Source: Roseateles hydrophilus | GTDB taxonomy: Bacteria > Pseudomonadota > Gammaproteobacteria > Burkholderiales > Burkholderiaceae_C | NCBI RefSeq assembly: GCF_026712245.1 | Contig: NZ_JAPPUY010000002.1 | Location: 186,001 to 250,000, forward strand | Reading direction: 5' to 3' | Length of the DNA stretch: 64,000 nucleotides | Shown: in pieces, positions 9,540 to 18,572 of the stretch | Layout: every line of letters starts with the position of its first letter | Numbering within the stretch: position 1 is the stretch's first letter | Position numbers and translations under genes: made by a program | Notes under the pieces: model-generated | What the model was told of the DNA's origin: nothing | The model's database searches: none | Seen by the model: the letters and a program-made list of their open reading frames with translations, nothing else

Positions 9540-9848
9540 ATGAAACACCTCACGCTGGCCATCGCCCTCGGCTGCGCCGTGCTGACCGCGCAGGCGGCCG
9601 ACAAGGCGCCCACCGCGCAGCAGTCCAAGATGACCACCTGCAACAAGGAGGCCGGCGACAAGAAGGGCGACGAACGCAAGGCCTTCATGAAGGAGTGCCT
9701 GTCGTCCAAGGGCAGCGCTGCTGCTGCCGAGTCGCCGGCCAACGCGGCCTGCGAGAAGTCCGCCGCCGACAAGAAGCTGCACGGCGCGGCCGCCAAGGCC
9801 CACATCAAGAAGTGCACCGCCGACGCGGCCTCGGCGCCCAAGGCCTGA
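9540..9848 (+). CDS. PsiF-repeat periplasmic protein
   Basis: A 102-residue exported protein: signal peptide MKHLTLAIALGCAVLTAQA, then two PsiF repeats. The first is around KMTTCNKEAGDKKGDERKAF with MKECL, the second around NAACEKSAADKKLHG with HIKKCT. Each has a Cys pair. PsiF in E. coli is induced by phosphate starvation; its function is not known. An AAGGAG ribosome site lies just upstream. A bidirectional terminator follows. Confidence 0.88.
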   Translation: MKHLTLAIALGCAVLTAQAADKAPTAQQSKMTTCNKEAGDKKGDERKAFMKECLSSKGSAAAAESPANAACEKSAADKKLHGAAAKAHIKKCTADAASAPKA

Positions 9849-9862
9849 GCCGGCGCGTCGCC

Positions 9863-9893
9863 AAAAAAAGCCACCCCGCGGGGTGGCTTTTTC
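9863..9893. terminator. Bidirectional intrinsic terminator between psiF-like gene and TonB receptor
   Basis: A perfect stem AAGCCACCCC-GCGG-type GC core-GGTGGCTT is flanked by seven A on the left and five T on the right. Read on either strand it gives a GC-rich hairpin followed by a U-run. It separates two convergent genes. Confidence 0.9.
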
Positions 9894-9906
9894 GTGGCCG
9901 AGGGGC

Positions 9907-12903
9907 TCAGAACTTGTAGCGCGCCTCGACGTAGTACTGGCGGCCCGAGGTGTCCACCTTCTGCGGCTCCAGCTCGCTGTAGCGGTACTGGCCGCGCGAC
10001 GGGTTGGTCAGGTTGGTGCCGCTGAAGGACAGGCTCAGGCCCGGCATCACCGTGTAGTTCACGCTCAGCGCGACGTTGGTGACCGGGGCCTGGATGGTGG
10101 GCGCCGTGGGCATGGTGATGCCCTGCACCACCGACAGGCCCTGGCTGTTGGCCGTGGGTGCCGGTGCCGTCGTGCTGTTGACGTACTCGCTGCGGTAGTT
10201 CCAGGCCAGGCGCACGCTGAACACGTCGTTCTCGAAGTAGCCCACCAGGTTGGCGCTCTTGCGCGACGCGCCCACCATGGGCCGGCCGTCTTCCACATGG
10301 GTGTCGGCGTAGCTGAGGTTGGACTGCAGCCCGAAGCCGCCCCATACCGGCTGCTCCCAGCTCAGCTCGGCGCCGCGGATGCGCGCGCGCTGGTTGCTGG
10401 TGGTGTTGATGAAGTAGGTGCGCACGACGTTCTGGCTGTCCAGCAGGTCCACGGTCACGTCCTGGCGCACGGCGCCGGTCTTGGCGTAGTTGCGGATCAT
10501 GGAGTCGAACACGCTCAGCACCAGGGCCGAGCGCTTGCTGTAGTACCAGCCCAGCGACAGGTCGGTGTTGGCCGCGGTCATGGGCTGCAGCTGCGCGTTC
10601 GGGCCGTTGACGGTGCAGCCCTGCGCATTGCAGGTCTGGCCGGTGAAGCCGGCACCGTAGATGTTGTAGTTCTGCCGGCCCAGCGTCTTGGACAGGCCCA
10701 GCCGTGCGATCCAGCCCGGCGCCACCTGCCAGCGCGCGTTCAGGCTGGGCAGGATGTGGTCGAACTGCTTGTGGCTGGGCACCTTGTAGTAGATGGTGCC
10801 GGTGTTGGGGTTGAAGGGCACGCCGTCGAAGTAGCTGGCGCCGTCGCCGGCCGTCACGATGGCCGTCGGGAAGGCGGCGCAGGGCACCACGGGCTGGCCG
10901 GGCTCGATGCGCTGGCAGCGGCCGGTGGGCACGGGCGTGGCGATCTGCGCGTCCACCACCGTGCGGGCGTAGCGCAGGCCGATGTTGCCGCTCCAGGCGC
11001 CGTCGGCCGTTTCCAGGTTCTGCTGGAAATACAGCGCCGACTGCTGCTCGCGCAGCTCGATCTCGGCGGCCACGCGGCGCTCGAACTCGGGCGTCGTGGC
11101 CTTGGTGATGCCGTCGTAGAAGGAGCGCAGCACCTCGCGCGGGAAGTAGAAGCCATTGTTCTCGAAGCCCCGGCCGAGGTCGGCGCCGAAGTCGCCCGGG
11201 TAGCTCACGGCCAGCGAGGCATCGGGCGCCACGGTGGCCGAGCTCTTCAGCGCCGGGGCCGAGCGGCGGTGGTCGCGGCGGTGGTCGGCGTGGCGGAAGC
11301 CGAAGTCCAGCGTCTGGAAGATGCCGCTGTTCTGCTGGTACTCGGCATCCAGCGCCAGGCTGCGTTCCTTGTCGATGGTCAGGTAGCGCGTGGGCACCGA
11401 GCGCGAGATCAGCCGGTAGCCGCTGCCGTCGGCGTTCAGCACCGGTTTGCTGCCGTCACCGGCGCCCTGGTAGGCCCAGGTCGGCGCCTCGTTGACGCCC
11501 TGCAGCTCGAACGTGATGCCCGTGCCGTAGCGGGCGTAGGTGATGCCGCGGTCCTGGTCGGTCGTGCCCTCGCCGCGCGTGGTGCTGAACAGGGCCTTCA
11601 CGGTCAGGTCGTTGCTGAGCTTGACCTTGGCGTCCAGGTCCAGGAAGCCGCTGCTGGCGCTGGCGCCGCTGCGGAAGAAGCCCTCCGAGTTGCCCACGTA
11701 CTGCGGCGTGGTGCCGTTGGCGAAGGCGATGGTGCCGCCGCGCAGCACCTTGATCTTGTCGCCATAGATCGTCGTCTCCTCGACGATCTTGGGGTTCAGC
11801 AGGGACGCGTACACCCGCTGGCCGTTGGAGCTGGTGTTGGCCGCCGCGGCCGTCACGGCGCCGAAGGGCTCGGCCTTGCCCACCAGCATGGAGTACATCG
11901 CGCCCGAGGTCAGGCGGCCATAGTTGTCCGAGTTCATCTTGGACTGGAAGGCCGTCAGCCCCAGGTCCACGGCCTGGGTGGGGCGCCACTGCACCGACAC
12001 CATGCCGCCCTTGCGGTCGCGCACGCCCTCGACGAACTCGGTGGACATGCTGCCCGGCAGCCGCACGCCGTTCAGGTCGGCAGCCGTGTAGCCGGTGCCG
12101 GCCAGCGATGCATTGGTGATGCCCAGCATGGTGGACGTGTTGATGACGTCCCAGCCGCTGCTGGCGCCGTAGGCGAAGCGCGAGGCCGAGTCGCGGCGCA
12201 CGTAGCGCTTTTCGGCGAACACCTGGCCGATGACGCCCAGCCGGTTGTCATCACTTTTCCAGTTCAGGCTGGCGTTGAGCTGCGGGCTGGTCTTGTTGGG
12301 CAGCGTGGCGTGCACAGCGCCCACGCTGACGACGCCGCCGAAGCGTGCCTTGGCATCCAGCGGCTTGCGCGTCGTCACGTTGACGGTGCCGGCCAGGCCG
12401 CCGTCCAGCACGTTGGCCTGCGAAGTCTTGTAGACCGTGGCCGAGTTCAGCACCGAGCTGGGCATCAGGCTCAGCGACGTGGAGCGGCTGCTGGAGGTCT
12501 GGTCGGAGATGTACCAGTCGCCGCCGCTGACCGTGTGGCCGTTGAACAGGATCAGCGTCATGTCCGGGTTGGTACCGCGCAGGGCCACCTTCTCGGCCTC
12601 GTCGTAGTCGGTGCGCACGGCCACGCCGGCCAGGCGCTGCAGCGAGTCGGCCAGGTTCTTGTCGGGCATCTTGCCCACGTCCTCGGCGGTGATGACTTCG
12701 ACGTTGGCCGAGGCCTCGCGCTTGGCGGTCAGCGAGGCCTCGGTGGACGCGCGGATGCCGGTGACGACGACCGCCTCCAGCGACTGCTTGGCCTTGAGGT
12801 CCGCCGCGCGGGCCGGCGCGGCTTGCTGCGCGAGCGCGGCGCCCTGCAGCGACAGCAGCAGGCCCGCCAGGCCGCAGGCGATGGGAGTGGGCTGGAATTT
12901 CAT
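9907..12903 (-). CDS. TonB-dependent outer-membrane receptor
   Basis: A 998-residue receptor. I chose the ATG at 12903 because a clean signal peptide follows (MKFQPTPIACGLAGLLLSLQGAALAQ); upstream codons are not signal-like. A TonB box-like VVVTGIRAS lies near the mature N-terminus, then the plug domain (VEVITAEDVGKMPDKNLADSL, LILFNGHTVSGGDW), then a large beta-barrel ending in YYVEARYKF with the aromatic last residue. Size and the KMPDKN-type plug fit the Caulobacter/Xanthomonas TonB-receptor group often used for carbohydrates. The substrate is not given by neighbours. Its ribosome site lies in a hairpin (12911-12936). Confidence 0.92.
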   Translation of the reverse strand: MKFQPTPIACGLAGLLLSLQGAALAQQAAPARAADLKAKQSLEAVVVTGIRASTEASLTAKREASANVEVITAEDVGKMPDKNLADSLQRLAGVAVRTDYDEAEKVALRGTNPDMTLILFNGHTVSGGDWYISDQTSSSRSTSLSLMPSSVLNSATVYKTSQANVLDGGLAGTVNVTTRKPLDAKARFGGVVSVGAVHATLPNKTSPQLNASLNWKSDDNRLGVIGQVFAEKRYVRRDSASRFAYGASSGWDVINTSTMLGITNASLAGTGYTAADLNGVRLPGSMSTEFVEGVRDRKGGMVSVQWRPTQAVDLGLTAFQSKMNSDNYGRLTSGAMYSMLVGKAEPFGAVTAAAANTSSNGQRVYASLLNPKIVEETTIYGDKIKVLRGGTIAFANGTTPQYVGNSEGFFRSGASASSGFLDLDAKVKLSNDLTVKALFSTTRGEGTTDQDRGITYARYGTGITFELQGVNEAPTWAYQGAGDGSKPVLNADGSGYRLISRSVPTRYLTIDKERSLALDAEYQQNSGIFQTLDFGFRHADHRRDHRRSAPALKSSATVAPDASLAVSYPGDFGADLGRGFENNGFYFPREVLRSFYDGITKATTPEFERRVAAEIELREQQSALYFQQNLETADGAWSGNIGLRYARTVVDAQIATPVPTGRCQRIEPGQPVVPCAAFPTAIVTAGDGASYFDGVPFNPNTGTIYYKVPSHKQFDHILPSLNARWQVAPGWIARLGLSKTLGRQNYNIYGAGFTGQTCNAQGCTVNGPNAQLQPMTAANTDLSLGWYYSKRSALVLSVFDSMIRNYAKTGAVRQDVTVDLLDSQNVVRTYFINTTSNQRARIRGAELSWEQPVWGGFGLQSNLSYADTHVEDGRPMVGASRKSANLVGYFENDVFSVRLAWNYRSEYVNSTTAPAPTANSQGLSVVQGITMPTAPTIQAPVTNVALSVNYTVMPGLSLSFSGTNLTNPSRGQYRYSELEPQKVDTSGRQYYVEARYKF

Positions 12904-12910
12904 GCGCGTG

Positions 12911-12936
12911 ATCCTCGTGTTGCCGAATGCGAGGAT
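12911..12936 (-). promoter_or_regulatory. Hairpin that sequesters the Shine-Dalgarno of the TonB receptor
   Basis: On the minus strand ATCCTCG (12936-12930) pairs with CGAGGAT (12917-12911), 7 bp with a 12-nt loop. The 3' arm contains GAGGA, the only good Shine-Dalgarno for the ATG at 12903. This arrangement could switch translation by temperature, a small RNA or protein binding. The pairing is seen; the regulation is inference. Confidence 0.5.
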
Positions 12937-12940
12937 TCTT

Positions 12941-12954
12941 GTGACGCCGGTCAC
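12941..12954. promoter_or_regulatory. Dyad GTGAC-N4-GTCAC upstream of the TonB receptor
   Basis: A perfect 5-bp dyad with a 4-bp spacer, followed on the plus strand by another GTCA. It lies 38 bp before the start codon, where an operator could act. The regulator is unknown. Confidence 0.35.
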
Positions 12955-13038
12955 GCCGGGTCAGAGGTCAAGCGCGGGAAATCAGCGCCGCCGCAACAGT
13001 CGGCGCATCACGGAATGGGCGCCGGGCATGTGCGGCGG

Positions 13039-13998
13039 TTATAGGGTGTGGCAGGCCACGCGCCGGCCGTCGAGTTCGCGCAGCGCGGGCGCCTCCTCGG
13101 CGCAGCGCGCGGTGGCCAGCGGGCAGCGCTTGTGGAAGCTGCAGCCCGAGGGCGGGTTCAGCGGGCTGGGCAGCTCGCCGTGGATGACGATGTGCTCGCG
13201 CCGGTCGGCCGCGCGCAGCGCCGGGGTGGCGCTCATCAGCGCCCGCGTGTAGGGGTGCAGCGGGCGCGCGAACAGCGTCACCTTGGGCCCCACCTCCACG
13301 GCCGCGCCGAGGTACATCACCATCACCTCGTCGGCCACATGCTGCACCACCGACAGGTTGTGCGAGATGAACACATAGCCGGTGCCGAACTCGTCCTGCA
13401 GGTCCATGAACAGGTTCAGGATCTGGGCCTGGATGGACACGTCCAGCGCGCTGACCGGCTCGTCCGCAACCACGATGCCGGGGTTCAGCACCATGGCCCG
13501 CGCGATCGCGATGCGCTGCCGCTGGCCGCCCGAGAACATGTGGGGATAACGGCGCAGATGCTCGGGGCGCAGGCCCACCTTGGCCGCCAGCGCCTCGACG
13601 CGCTCCTGGCGCTCGGCGGCCGACAGCGGCGTGTTGATCAGCAGCGGCTCGGCCAGCGTCGTCGCGATGGTCTTGCGCGGGTTCAGCGACGCGAACGGGT
13701 TCTGGAACACCATCTGCACGTCGCGGCGCAGCGCCTGCAGCGTGGCCTTGTCGGCCGTGGCGGCATCCGTGCCGCGGATCTTGAGTGAACCCCGCGTGGG
13801 CGGCTCGATCAGCGTCAGCTGCCGCGCCAGCGTGCTCTTGCCGCAGCCGGACTCGCCGACGACGGCCAGCGTCTTCTTCGGCGCCAGCGTGAAGCTCACG
13901 CCGTTGAGCGCCTTCACGGTGGCCTTGGGGCGGAACAGGCCGCGGCTGACGCTGTAGTGGCGCGCCAGGTCGGTGGCTTCGAGCAGGAGTTCGGTCAT
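13039..13998 (-). CDS. Peptide ABC transporter ATPase, OppF/DppF type
   Basis: A 319-residue ABC ATPase. Walker [10 protein letters not shown], signature [15 protein letters not shown], Walker [14 protein letters not shown]. The C-terminal oligopeptide-type extension has the Cys cluster [15 protein letters not shown]. It pairs with the upstream OppD-type ATPase, overlapping it by 4 nt, to drive uptake of di- or oligopeptides through the permeases at 15610-17516. It is the last gene of the amidase-transporter run. The linked amidase suggests cell-wall peptides as substrate. Confidence 0.93.
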   Translation of the reverse strand: MTELLLEATDLARHYSVSRGLFRPKATVKALNGVSFTLAPKKTLAVVGESGCGKSTLARQLTLIEPPTRGSLKIRGTDAATADKATLQALRRDVQMVFQNPFASLNPRKTIATTLAEPLLINTPLSAAERQERVEALAAKVGLRPEHLRRYPHMFSGGQRQRIAIARAMVLNPGIVVADEPVSALDVSIQAQILNLFMDLQDEFGTGYVFISHNLSVVQHVADEVMVMYLGAAVEVGPKVTLFARPLHPYTRALMSATPALRAADRREHIVIHGELPSPLNPPSGCSFHKRCPLATARCAEEAPALRELDGRRVACHTL

Positions 13999-14948
13999 GC
14001 GGCCTCCACCGCGGCATCCACCGGGAAGAAGCAGCGCACGCCGGCCTGCAGCGCCGGGCGCTCGGCGTGGCAGCGGGCCTGCACGCGCGGGCAGCGCGGG
14101 CTGAGCAGGCAGCCGGTGGGGCGGTCCAGCGCGCCGGGCACGATGCCGGGCAGGGCGGACAGGCGCCGGGCGCCCGCGCTGTGCTCGGGGATCGCGGCCA
14201 GCAGCGCGTTCGTGTACGGGTGGCGCGGCGCCTCGAACAGCGCCGGCACCGGGCCGGTCTCGACGATCTGGCCGGCATACATCACGGCCACGCGCTGGGC
14301 CATCTCGGCCACCACCGCGAGGTCGTGCGTGATCATGATCAGCCCCATGCCCTGCTCGCGCTGCAGCTTCAGCAGCAGCGCCATGATCTGGGCCTGGATG
14401 GTCACGTCCAGCGCCGTGGTGGGCTCGTCGGCGATCAGCAGCTTGGGGCCGCAGGCGATGGCCATCGCGATCATCACGCGCTGGTTCATGCCGCCGGAGA
14501 GCTGGTGTGGGTAGGCACTGGCGCGGTTGGCGGCGTCGGGGATCTCGACCAGCTCCAGCAGTTCGACGACGCGCTGCCGGGCCGCCTTGCTGCCAAGGCC
14601 GAGGTGAGTCTTGAGCACCTCGGCGATCTGCGCGCCGACGGTGTAGCTGGGGTTGAGGCTGGTCAGCGCGTCCTGGAACACCATGGCCACGTCGCGGCCG
14701 ATGAGGCGGCGGCGGTCGCGCGGGCTGAGCTTCAGCAGGTCCTGGCCTTGGAACTCGATCGCGTCGGCCGTGACGCGGCCCGGCGCGTCGATGAGGCCCA
14801 TCAGCGCGAGCATGGTGACGGACTTGCCGGAGCCGGATTCACCGACGATGCCCAGCAGTTCGCCTGGGTCCAGTTGCAGGTCGACGCCGTCGACGGCGGG
14901 GAAGGCGCCGAAGGTGACGCGGAGGTTGCGGAGGGTGAGCAGGCTCAT
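13995..14948 (-). CDS. Peptide ABC transporter ATPase, OppD/DppD type
   Basis: A 317-residue ABC ATPase. Walker [10 protein letters not shown], signature [16 protein letters not shown], Walker [15 protein letters not shown], and a C-terminal Cys cluster [15 protein letters not shown]. In most genomes oppD follows oppC directly; here a 661-bp gap holding a large inverted repeat lies between oppC and this gene. It overlaps the next ATPase by 4 nt. Confidence 0.93.
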   Translation of the reverse strand: MSLLTLRNLRVTFGAFPAVDGVDLQLDPGELLGIVGESGSGKSVTMLALMGLIDAPGRVTADAIEFQGQDLLKLSPRDRRRLIGRDVAMVFQDALTSLNPSYTVGAQIAEVLKTHLGLGSKAARQRVVELLELVEIPDAANRASAYPHQLSGGMNQRVMIAMAIACGPKLLIADEPTTALDVTIQAQIMALLLKLQREQGMGLIMITHDLAVVAEMAQRVAVMYAGQIVETGPVPALFEAPRHPYTNALLAAIPEHSAGARRLSALPGIVPGALDRPTGCLLSPRCPRVQARCHAERPALQAGVRCFFPVDAAVEAA

Positions 14949-15020
14949 GGTTTGTGGGTTGCTCTTGCCTGGAGCCTTTGCGTTCGGTGCACCGTGCCGG
15001 GAGTTCGCCCCGGCGGGCGA

Positions 15021-15048
15021 CCTACTTTTTGAGCGACCAAAAAGTAGG
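15021..15048. repeat. Hairpin in left arm of the inverted-repeat element
   Basis: CCTACTTTTTG and CAAAAAGTAGG form an 11-bp perfect stem with a 6-nt loop. It matches the hairpin at 15497-15524 in the other arm in position and core sequence, but with compensated base changes (TTTTTG/CAAAAA versus TTTCTGG/CCAGAAA). Confidence 0.75.
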
Positions 15049-15496
15049 CAAAAAGTCGCCCCCCGAACCGCCCGGCCCTGCGGGCTGCCCTGCGCTGCTC
15101 AGGCCTTGAGGGCCCGCGCAAAACTCGCTTCGCTACGCTGCGCTCAAACAGTTGCGCGGAGTCAGAGCTTGAAGCGCGCTGCGCGCGCGCCCTCAAGCCC
15201 TTGCGCTGCTCGGCGGGCTCCAGGGGGGACAGCAGGAACAGCCGGCGCCAGCCGGCGGGTGCGTTTGGCGGTTGGCTGTTTCGGCTGTTTGGCTGTTTCG
15301 GGGTCTCCCCTTCTAAACCGCCGAGAAGCGCAGAAGCCCGGGGCGCGCGCGCAGCGCGCATCAACATCTGACTTCGCGCCCCTTTGTCTGAACGTAGCGA
15401 ACGCAGTGAGCGAAGTGAGTTGGGCGCGGCCCCGGGCTTCGAGCATCGCAGGGCACCCACCCGCAGGGTGGGCGGTTTTGCAGGGGCCGCTCTTTG

Positions 15497-15524
15497 CCTA
15501 CTTTCTGGCGGGCCAGAAAGTAGG
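15497..15524. repeat. Hairpin in right arm of the inverted-repeat element
   Basis: CCTACTTTCTGG and CCAGAAAGTAGG form a 12-bp perfect stem with loop CGGG. Both strands of the stem differ from the left-arm hairpin while pairing is kept, which suggests selection on structure. Confidence 0.75.
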
Positions 15525-15609
15525 TCGCCCGCCGGGGCGAATTCCCGGCTGGGCCTGGCTACCAAGCCAAACCCACGCAGAAGCATCGAAGCGCCGCAGG
15601 CAACCTCCA

Positions 15610-16503
15610 TCACGCCACCTTCTTCAACTTCGGATCGAGCGCATCCCGCAGCCCATCCCCCATCAGGTTGATGGCCAACACCGTCACGAGGATGGTCAGC
15701 CCCGGCAGCGTCACGACCCACGGCGCCCGTGTGATGTAGTCCCGCGCCGCCGACAACATCGTGCCCCACTCCGGCGTGGGCGCCTGAACGCCCAGGCCCA
15801 GGAAGCCCAGGCCGGCCGTCTCCAAGATGGCCGATGAAAAGCTCAAAGTCGCGTTGACGATCAACGGCGCCATGCAGTTGGGCAGCACGGTGATGAACAT
15901 CAGCCGCCACACACCGGCACCGGCCACGCGGCTGGCGGTCACGTAGTCGCGGCCGATCTCGGCCAGCGCGGCGGCGCGCGTCAGCCGCACATAGCCCGGC
16001 AGCGCGCCGATGGCGATGGCGATGACCGTGTTGACGAGGCCGGGGCCCAGGATGGTGATGACGCAGATGGCCAGCAGCAGCGCCGGCAGCGCCAGCACGA
16101 TGTCCATCACGCGCATGATGGCTGGCGACAACCAGCGCTGGAAGAACGCTGCCAGCAGCCCCAACAGCACGCCTGGCAGGAGCGACAGCGCCACCGCCGC
16201 CAGGCCGATGCCCAGCGACACGCGGCCGCCGTGCAGCAAGCGGCTCAGCATGTCGCGGCCCAGCTCGTCAGTGCCCAGCAGAAAGCGTGTGCTGCCGCCC
16301 TCGGCCCAGACGGGCGGCGTCAGCATGTGGTCGCGGTACTGCTCGATGGGGTCATGTGGCGCGATCAGCGGCGCGAACAGCGACGCCCCGGCGATCAGCG
16401 CGAACACCACCAGCGCGGCAAAGGCGCCGCGGTTGGCGGTGAAGCCCTGCCAGAACTCGCGCAGCGGGCCGGGCGGGTGTGCTTCGGTCACCAGGGTGCT
16501 CAT
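15610..16503 (-). CDS. Peptide ABC transporter permease, OppC/DppC type
   Basis: A 297-residue inner-membrane permease with the N-terminal OppC segment (FWQGFTANRGAFAALVVFALIAG) and six predicted helices. The family stretch LLGTDELGRDMLSRLLHGGRVSL is present, and the EAA loop is around AALAEIGRDYVTASRVAGAG. The start ATG at 16503 overlaps the oppB-type stop by one base (TGATG). It forms the channel with the upstream permease. The inverted-repeat element lies just downstream. Confidence 0.93.
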   Translation of the reverse strand: MSTLVTEAHPPGPLREFWQGFTANRGAFAALVVFALIAGASLFAPLIAPHDPIEQYRDHMLTPPVWAEGGSTRFLLGTDELGRDMLSRLLHGGRVSLGIGLAAVALSLLPGVLLGLLAAFFQRWLSPAIMRVMDIVLALPALLLAICVITILGPGLVNTVIAIAIGALPGYVRLTRAAALAEIGRDYVTASRVAGAGVWRLMFITVLPNCMAPLIVNATLSFSSAILETAGLGFLGLGVQAPTPEWGTMLSAARDYITRAPWVVTLPGLTILVTVLAINLMGDGLRDALDPKLKKVA

Positions 16504-17516
16504 CAGTGGCCACCTCCGCGGATGCGCGGGTTCACCACGCCGTACAGCACGTCCACCACCAGGTTCACGCCGATGAAGGTCAGCGCCGAGATCAGGATGC
16601 CGGCCTGCACGACGGGATAGTCGCGCCGCGCGATGGAGTCGATCAGCCATTTGCCGATGCCGGGCCAGCTGAAGATGGTCTCGGTCAGCACCGCACCGGC
16701 CAGCAGGCTGCCGGTCTGCAGGCCCACCACCGTCAGCACCGGGATCAATGCGTTGCGCAGCGCATGCACGACGACCACGCGCGTGGGCGACAGGCCCTTG
16801 GCGCGGGCTGTGCGCACATAGTCCTCGCGCAGCACCTCCAGCATCGACGAGCGCGTCATGCGTGCGACGACGGCCAGCGTGCTCGTGCCCAGCACCAGCG
16901 CCGGCAAGATGAGGTGCATCAGTGCTGACTTGAAGGCGCCTTCCTCGTCGCTCAGCGCCGCGTCGATCAGCATGAAGCCGGTCACGCGTGGCGGGTCGAA
17001 CTCGATGCCGATGCGGCCGCTCACCGGCGTCCAGCCCAGCTGCACGCTGAAGAACATGATGAGGATCAGCCCCCACCAGAACACCGGCATGGAGTAGCCG
17101 ATGGTGGCCGTGCCCATGACGCCCTGGTCCAGCAGCGAGCCGCGCTTGAGGCCCGCGCTGACGCCCAGCAGCAGGCCCAGGCTGACCGCGAAGATCAGCG
17201 CGGCCGCGGCCAGCTCGACGGTGGCCGGGAACAGCGCGACGAACTCCCTGGCCACCGGCTCACGGCTGACCAGGCTCTCGCCCAGGTCACCGCGCAAAAG
17301 CTTGCCCACGTAGTCCGCGTACTGCACGGGCAGCGGCTGGTCCAGCCCCATGCGCTTGACCAGGGCGGCGTGGGTCTCGGCGTCGAGCTGGCGCTCGCCC
17401 ATCATGACCTCGATGGGGTCGCCGGGCACCAGGCGGATCAGGCCGAACGCGACCAGCGTGATGCCGATCAGCGTCGGCACCAGCGTGGCCAGGCGCTTGA
17501 GCAGAAAGCCCAGCAT
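16503..17516 (-). CDS. Peptide ABC transporter permease, OppB/DppB type
   Basis: A 337-residue permease starting MLGFLLKRLATLVPTLIGIT, the usual OppB/DppB N-terminus. It has about six membrane helices and the EAA loop VLREDYVRTARAKGLSPTRV. The ATG at 17516 overlaps the amidase stop by one base (TGATG), so the amidase and transporter are translationally coupled. No periplasmic binding protein gene is in this cluster, so the complex must use one encoded elsewhere. Confidence 0.93.
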   Translation of the reverse strand: MLGFLLKRLATLVPTLIGITLVAFGLIRLVPGDPIEVMMGERQLDAETHAALVKRMGLDQPLPVQYADYVGKLLRGDLGESLVSREPVAREFVALFPATVELAAAALIFAVSLGLLLGVSAGLKRGSLLDQGVMGTATIGYSMPVFWWGLILIMFFSVQLGWTPVSGRIGIEFDPPRVTGFMLIDAALSDEEGAFKSALMHLILPALVLGTSTLAVVARMTRSSMLEVLREDYVRTARAKGLSPTRVVVVHALRNALIPVLTVVGLQTGSLLAGAVLTETIFSWPGIGKWLIDSIARRDYPVVQAGILISALTFIGVNLVVDVLYGVVNPRIRGGGH

Positions 17517-18454
17517 CACCAGCGCGAGGTGTAGGGGCGTGTCTCGCCCTCGCCCGCGCCCTTCACGCGCATCAGCGCGGGCGTGGCGGCCACGTCGATG
17601 AGCGCGGCCGTCTCGGCGTCCACGGTGCCGGAGATGTCGCGCGGCCGGTACTTCATCTGGAAGGTGGACACCACTTCCTTGGTCAGCGTGTCCATCTGGC
17701 CCGAGCGCGACACGTTGTAGCCGATTCGCGTCAGCCGCTCCTGCAGCCACGCCACGTCACGCGGCGCCACCTCGTGCTCCAGCGTCTTCACGAGCACGGC
17801 GGGGCCGTCCGGCCAGGGGATCAGCCCGGCGTCGGCCAACTGCTTCCACGGGAAGTTGGGGCCGGGGTCCTGCTTGCGGCCGGGCGCGATGTCGGCGTGG
17901 CCGATGATGCGTTCGGGGCGCACGTTGTGGCGCTTCTGGATGTCGCGCACCAGCGCGATGACCTCGTCGATCTGCGCCTGCGGGAAGGGCGCGTAGACGC
18001 GGCCGCCCGGGCCGTCCACGTAGCCGGCGTTGACGATCTCGATGCCGATGGACGAGGAATTCAGGTTGCTGTGCCCGGCCCAGAAGCTGGCGCCCGCGTG
18101 CCAGCTGCGGCGGTTCTCGTCCACCAGCGCGTAGCTGATGGCCGGGTTGTCACGCACCAGGTAGTGGCTGGAGACCTGGCCGCCGGTGGTCAGCACGCGC
18201 AGCGACTTCTCCCAGTCCAGCACCGTGTAGTGCAGCACGATGAAGAGGCTGCGACTGTCCTGGTTCTGCGACGTGTGGCTGCGGTCGATCTGCGGCGCGC
18301 GAATCTCGCCGCTGGCGCTGCGCAGCGGCGGGGGCAGCGTGGCGGGGGTGGCGGCGCCGGTCTGGGCGGGCGCGGAGGGCGAGGGCGGCGGGCTGGCGCA
18401 GGCGGCCAGCAGCAGGGCCAGCGCGGCGGCAAGGACGCGGGAGGGGGCGGTCAT
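17516..18454 (-). CDS. Lipoprotein N-acetylmuramoyl-L-alanine amidase (Amidase_2 with PG-binding domain)
   Basis: A 312-residue lipoprotein: signal peptide with lipobox LLAAC at residues 15-19, then a Pro-rich linker. The Amidase_2 (AmpD-like) zinc domain has HYT in FIVLHYTVLDW and the second His in IGHADIAPGRKQDPGPNFPW. The C-terminal peptidoglycan-binding motif is around LQERLTRIGYNVSRSG. It cuts the MurNAc-L-Ala bond. The layout is that of the lipoprotein AmiD/AmpDh2 group, not cytosolic AmpD. Coupling to a peptide importer suggests that released stem peptides are taken up by it. Confidence 0.92.
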   Translation of the reverse strand: MTAPSRVLAAALALLLAACASPPPSPSAPAQTGAATPATLPPPLRSASGEIRAPQIDRSHTSQNQDSRSLFIVLHYTVLDWEKSLRVLTTGGQVSSHYLVRDNPAISYALVDENRRSWHAGASFWAGHSNLNSSSIGIEIVNAGYVDGPGGRVYAPFPQAQIDEVIALVRDIQKRHNVRPERIIGHADIAPGRKQDPGPNFPWKQLADAGLIPWPDGPAVLVKTLEHEVAPRDVAWLQERLTRIGYNVSRSGQMDTLTKEVVSTFQMKYRPRDISGTVDAETAALIDVAATPALMRVKGAGEGETRPYTSRW

Positions 18455-18572
18455 GGGGCTGGATTGTTGCAGTGCCCACCGCCTGCCCGGACCCGGGCCG
18501 GCCCGCAGCAGCCATGCGCGCCGGCCGGGTGGGTATGAGCGCAGGTGATGGCCGGGCCGCAGCCTCGGGCGC

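Larger units (their letters stand above)
14996..15552. repeat. ~555-bp imperfect inverted-repeat element inside the peptide-transporter operon
   Basis: The two ends are reverse complements with substitutions. The left arm, about 14996-15235, begins CCGGGAGTTCGCCCCGGCGG. The right arm read on the minus strand from about 15552 begins CCGGGAATTCGCCCCGGCGG. Further matching blocks occur in the same order in both arms (CCCTGCGNTGCTC, AACTCNCTTCGCT, GCGCGCTGCGCGCGCGCC). Each arm also holds a small hairpin at CCTACTTTYTGG. The centre (15270-15300) has short TGGCTGTTTCGGCTGTTT repeats. No transposase or credible protein is present. It fills the 661-bp gap (14949-15609) between oppC and oppD. It looks like two inverted copies of a dispersed Burkholderiales-type intergenic repeat. 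Confidence 0.8.

Noticed and set aside
9883-13044. Very long open frame (over 1000 codons) on the plus strand opposite the TonB receptor
   Set aside because: It is antisense to a clear receptor gene; the protein is Gly/Ala/Arg/His-rich with no domain. High G+C removes stop codons from this frame.
14945-15910. Several open frames inside the inverted-repeat element between oppC and oppD
   Set aside because: Their products follow the repeat arms and lack ribosome sites or known folds; they also run into the flanking transporter genes.
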